Positions 5,084-6,893 of a DNA stretch of 6,893 nucleotides are shown in pieces. Below the pieces are notes generated by a model, which saw nothing but the letters and a program-made list of their open reading frames with translations, was not told where the DNA came from and did not search any database. Origin of the DNA: Microcaldota archaeon (GTDB lineage Archaea > Iainarchaeota > Iainarchaeia > JAADDC01); contig JALTCQ010000079.1 of assembly GCA_027074515.1 (NCBI GenBank), positions 1-6,893 on the forward strand. Direction: 5' to 3'. Every line of letters begins with the position of its first letter. Within the stretch, counting starts at the first letter, position 1. A program made the translations under genes and the position numbers.

Positions 5084-5476
5084 ATGGACCGCCGTTTTGT
5101 GTTCATATCCTTGTTCCTTGCTTTCGCGCCCCTTGTCAATGCCTGGATTCTGCCGTATCAGGTGAGTTACCACGCGGCTCCAGGGGATGCCGTGAAGCTC
5201 TGTGCAACCGTTCTTTCTGATAGTAACGCTCCCGTCACCCTGACCTGTGGAAATCGCGTTGTTGGCGAGGCTAACGTTATCGCAGGCGCTCCGGCCGTCC
5301 TTTGCTACACGTATCCCGTATCATCGTCCACTTCTTGCCTTTGGTCCGACGGTGTTGACTCCGAGCGGGTGTACGTTCACGCGGACTACAGCCCCGTCGT
5401 TGATGCGTTTCTCGCGCTGCTTCTCATAGTACTTGTTGTACGGTTTACGGTAAAACTCGTTAGAATCTACATGTGA
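5084..5476 (+). CDS. small secreted, C-terminally membrane-anchored protein of unknown function
   Basis: I do not recognise a family. The 130-residue product has a clear signal peptide (MDRR then a hydrophobic stretch, likely cleaved after VNA, residue 20). A small outer domain follows with four cysteines (C40, C55, C74, C85), enough for two disulfides. A transmembrane helix lies near residues 105-119, followed by a short basic tail (RFTVKLVRIYM). The expected arrangement is an outward-facing Cys-stabilised beta domain held in the cell membrane. ATG 5084 is preferred over the in-frame GTG 5063. The ATG gives a normal signal peptide and stands 23-31 bases after a BoxA, while the GTG would begin in the promoter region. 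It is divergent from the cytosine methyltransferase (33 bases between starts) and convergent with the TrmB gene (8 bases between stops). The location suggests no functional tie with either. Confidence 0.72.
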   Translation: MDRRFVFISLFLAFAPLVNAWILPYQVSYHAAPGDAVKLCATVLSDSNAPVTLTCGNRVVGEANVIAGAPAVLCYTYPVSSSTSCLWSDGVDSERVYVHADYSPVVDAFLALLLIVLVVRFTVKLVRIYM

Positions 5477-5484
5477 TGGTAAAA

Positions 5485-6234
5485 TTAGATGTAGCCGATG
5501 TGCGGTTCAAGCATCGCCTTTAGGGAGCGCGTGAACTCGGGGTGGTCCAAGAGAATTCCCTTCTTGTCCCCCGGGATTGCAAGGAACGCCTTCTTATCGT
5601 CCACGATTACCGCCGGCGGTAGCTCTGCCTCCGTTTCCACCACGTCAACGTCTCCGCTCACCGCGAGGTTAGAACGCATGCCCTTTGGGACGACAAGGGT
5701 CACGTTGATTCCATTGTTCACGGCGTCCTCTATTGCGGGCAGGATCGTGTTACCGTACTCTGCCAGGAAGTCTGGGTTGAGCGTGACAACGGCGTGCTCC
5801 TTTGCAGTGGTCAGAAGGCCCTGCAGGCCTGCGCGGAGGACGTTATCGCTGTTCAGCACCCAAACGCCCTTGCTCTCGTCCTTCGACGCTCTCTGCCCAT
5901 GTTCGCGCTCGATCTGCTCTGCAAGCGATTTTATCCGCTCTACTTCCTTCTTGAATTCCTCTTCCTTGATCTTTAGGTATGCGTCAATCGCCTGCTTGGG
6001 TGCCACTGCTCTGTACTTGACGGGTCTTCCCGGTTCAACGATCACGAAGCCTTTCTTCTCTAATCTGTTTATAATATCGTAGACGCGAGGCCTCGGCACT
6101 TCGGCGCGGTTGCTCAGCTCCCCCGCCGTTGCCTCCCCGAAGAGAAGCAGCGATGCATAGGCCTGTGCTTCGTATTGGTTTAGCCCGATGCTGCGGAGAA
6201 GTGAAACGAGCTTCTGCCTCGCGTCCATGACCAT
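5485..6234 (-). CDS. TrmB-family transcriptional regulator
   Basis: A 249-residue DNA-binding regulator. The N-terminal winged helix-turn-helix (residues about 5-78) has the TrmB pattern LRSIGLNQYEAQAYASLLLFGEATAGELSNRAEVPRPRVYDIINRLEKKGFV in pieces, followed by the wing with GRPVKYRAVAP. A charged helix, probably a dimerising coiled coil, covers about 83-112. The C-terminal part (about 123-249; VWVLNSDNVLRAGL, HAVVTLNPDFL, VTLVVPKGMR) is the PLD-like regulatory domain. It lacks the extra sugar-binding region of the long TrmB of Thermococcus (about 340 residues), so the ligand is unknown. ATG 6234 is preferred over GTG 6237 and ATG 6228 because a BoxA lies 23-30 bases upstream, which suggests a leaderless mRNA. 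It is divergent from a secreted surface protein, and the shared gap has GTAAC half-sites, so control of itself and that gene is a fair guess. Confidence 0.88.
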   Translation of the reverse strand: MVMDARQKLVSLLRSIGLNQYEAQAYASLLLFGEATAGELSNRAEVPRPRVYDIINRLEKKGFVIVEPGRPVKYRAVAPKQAIDAYLKIKEEEFKKEVERIKSLAEQIEREHGQRASKDESKGVWVLNSDNVLRAGLQGLLTTAKEHAVVTLNPDFLAEYGNTILPAIEDAVNNGINVTLVVPKGMRSNLAVSGDVDVVETEAELPPAVIVDDKKAFLAIPGDKKGILLDHPEFTRSLKAMLEPHIGYI

Positions 6235-6254
6235 CACTCAAAAGAATGTTGGGG

Positions 6255-6267
6255 GTATATAAAATAC
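6255..6267 (-). promoter_or_regulatory. BoxA/BRE region of the TrmB gene
   Basis: Minus-strand GTATTTTATATAC with a purine-rich GAAA just upstream (BRE-like). The TTTTATAT core (6257-6264) is 23-30 bases from ATG 6234. Read on the plus strand, it is nearly the same word as the surface gene's TATA element at 6315-6326. Confidence 0.6.
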
Positions 6268-6283
6268 TTTCTATGCAGAAGTT

Positions 6284-6312
6284 GTAACTGTTACCAACTC
6301 AACGGTGGTAAC
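6284..6312. promoter_or_regulatory. GTAAC half-site cluster, candidate operator between TrmB and the surface gene
   Basis: Three half-sites are seen: GTAAC at 6284-6288, GTTAC at 6290-6294 and GTAAC at 6308-6312. The first two form the palindrome GTAACTGTTAC. GTTACCA (6290-6296) and TGGTAAC (6306-6312) form a perfect 7-base inverted repeat with 9 bases between. The cluster lies between the two BoxA elements and ends two bases before the rightward TATA. A dimeric regulator, most simply the neighbouring TrmB protein, could bind here. This is inferred from symmetry and position only. Confidence 0.5.
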
Positions 6313-6314
6313 AC

Positions 6315-6326
6315 GTATATAAATAC
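6315..6326 (+). promoter_or_regulatory. BoxA of the surface-protein gene
   Basis: GTATATAAATAC is a strong archaeal TATA sequence. With the usual spacing, transcription should start near 6345, giving a leader of about 37 bases before ATG 6382. A second AT-rich word (ATATATTATC near 6335-6344) probably lies at or just before the start point. Confidence 0.6.
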
Positions 6327-6368
6327 TTATGGCGGATATATTATCTACGAGGGCTCTATCTCAAAATT

Positions 6369-6376
6369 GGGGGTGA
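6369..6376 (+). promoter_or_regulatory. Shine-Dalgarno of the surface-protein gene
   Basis: GGGGGTGA (one mismatch to GGAGGTGA) ends 5 bases before ATG 6382 and fixes the start. This is the only promoter-proximal gene in the window with such a site. Confidence 0.75.
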
Positions 6377-6381
6377 ATACC

Positions 6382-6893
6382 ATGAAGATTGGAAAGATAT
6401 TTGGGGTCTTGGCCCTGGCGTTCCTCCTGTTCGCAGTGGGCGCATGGGCTAAGATCTCTGTGGCTGGCCCGTCTACGGCCAACTGTGAGGCCGTTTACCC
6501 CGGTAGCACGATTACCCGCGCCATTCACGTTGACGCGGACCAGGCTGGCTGGTACACAATTGTTGCCACCAGCGCACTGACCGTTGGTCCTCAGCACACC
6601 CAGGTATACCTGAAGGCTGGGGAGAGCAAGGACGTCATATTCACCATTCAGTTCCCGTCCAACGTGGACGACCAGTACTACACGGTGACCTGGACGCTCT
6701 ACGACCAGAACGACAACTACGTGGATGACACGACCCAGTGCTTCCACGTGACCAAGTACGCGGCCAACGCAGAGGGTGCGAGCACGGACTTCCTCTTTGG
6801 TGCAAAGGCATACTACCAGGAGGACGGCTACCTCGTCGTGCCCCTCTACGTGACCAACACGGGCAAGACAGACGTCACCGTGGACTTCGTCTC
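6382..6893 (+). CDS. secreted surface protein with Ig-like/CARDB-like domains (partial, runs off the right end)
   Basis: The frame is open from ATG 6382 to the window edge (170 codons seen, no stop). A signal peptide is clear: MKIGK then a hydrophobic core, with likely cleavage after AWA (residue 23). The mature part begins with a beta-sandwich-like domain (about 24-125). It contains AVYPGSTITRAIHV, then QVYLKAGESKDVIFTIQFP, and a conserved-looking Cys pair C35/C120 that could form a disulfide. A second domain starts near residue 135 (TDFLFGAKAYYQEDGYLVVPLYVTNTGKTDVTVDF), with the TNTG pattern of CARDB/COG1470-type domains. This suggests an S-layer-associated or cell-surface protein, but the exact family is not recognised. 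Codons end strongly in C or G (GAC, TAC, AAC, ACC, AAG), more than in the neighbours, which points to high expression. It has a strong TATA, a leader and a good Shine-Dalgarno, and shares its control region with the TrmB regulator. Confidence 0.8.
   Translation, partial: MKIGKIFGVLALAFLLFAVGAWAKISVAGPSTANCEAVYPGSTITRAIHVDADQAGWYTIVATSALTVGPQHTQVYLKAGESKDVIFTIQFPSNVDDQYYTVTWTLYDQNDNYVDDTTQCFHVTKYAANAEGASTDFLFGAKAYYQEDGYLVVPLYVTNTGKTDVTVDFV

Noticed and set aside
5051..5173. 41-residue N-terminal extension of the cytosine methyltransferase
   Set aside because: It would run through the promoter and signal-peptide coding of the divergent gene. Motif I normally lies at the very N-terminus, and BoxA spacing fits GTG 5050.
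5498..6082. 194-aa rightward frame opposite the TrmB gene
   Set aside because: Ser-rich translation antisense to a clear TrmB protein; no start signals.
1..6893. CRISPR array, tRNA, rRNA, insertion sequence or attachment site
   Set aside because: No regularly spaced repeats, no tRNA-like fold noticed by eye, no transposase and no terminal inverted repeats were found.

Overview
The window is archaeal. It holds an eL40 ribosomal protein gene, a UbiA-type prenyltransferase of the kind that builds archaeal ether lipids, a TrmB-type regulator and an archaeal-specific HTH regulator. Genes are preceded by TATA/BoxA-like elements (TTTATTAA, TTTTTAAA, TATATAAA) about 22-31 bases before the start codon, the layout expected for leaderless archaeal mRNAs. 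The gene set looks euryarchaeal or related to DPANN lineages; I cannot place it more narrowly. There are no insertion sequences, tRNAs, rRNAs or CRISPR arrays that I can see.

Layout: (1) 1-117 has no convincing gene, then an unrecognised 153-aa soluble protein (118-579). (2) A rightward cluster from one promoter at 582-589: eL40 (612-767), a putative digeranylgeranylglyceryl-phosphate synthase (719-1576) and an XRE-type HTH regulator (1519-2418). Each gene overlaps the next in another frame by about 50-60 bases if the starts given are right. (3) A leftward unknown protein with unusually high tryptophan content (2425-3183), divergent from a small JAMM/MPN metallopeptidase-like gene (3225-3608). 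(4) A leftward pair: a C5-cytosine DNA methyltransferase (4106-5050) followed by a small SPOUT-like protein (3663-4082). It is divergent from a small secreted, membrane-anchored protein (5084-5476). (5) A leftward TrmB-family regulator (5485-6234), divergent from a secreted, probably abundant surface protein that runs off the right end (6382-6893).

The genome here is very compact. Convergent genes are separated by only 6 and 8 bases, and two divergent pairs have only 41 and 33 bases between start codons. In the 33-base case each gene's BoxA lies almost against the other gene's start codon. Promoter-proximal genes look leaderless, with one exception: the surface protein, which has a 5' leader of about 37 bases and a Shine-Dalgarno sequence. 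The operon-internal gene 3663-4082 has a perfect GGAGGTGA.

No clearly new multi-gene system can be shown from sequence alone. The best candidates for follow-up are the Trp-rich protein, the methyltransferase plus SPOUT-like pair, and the TrmB/surface-protein control region with its GTAAC half-sites.
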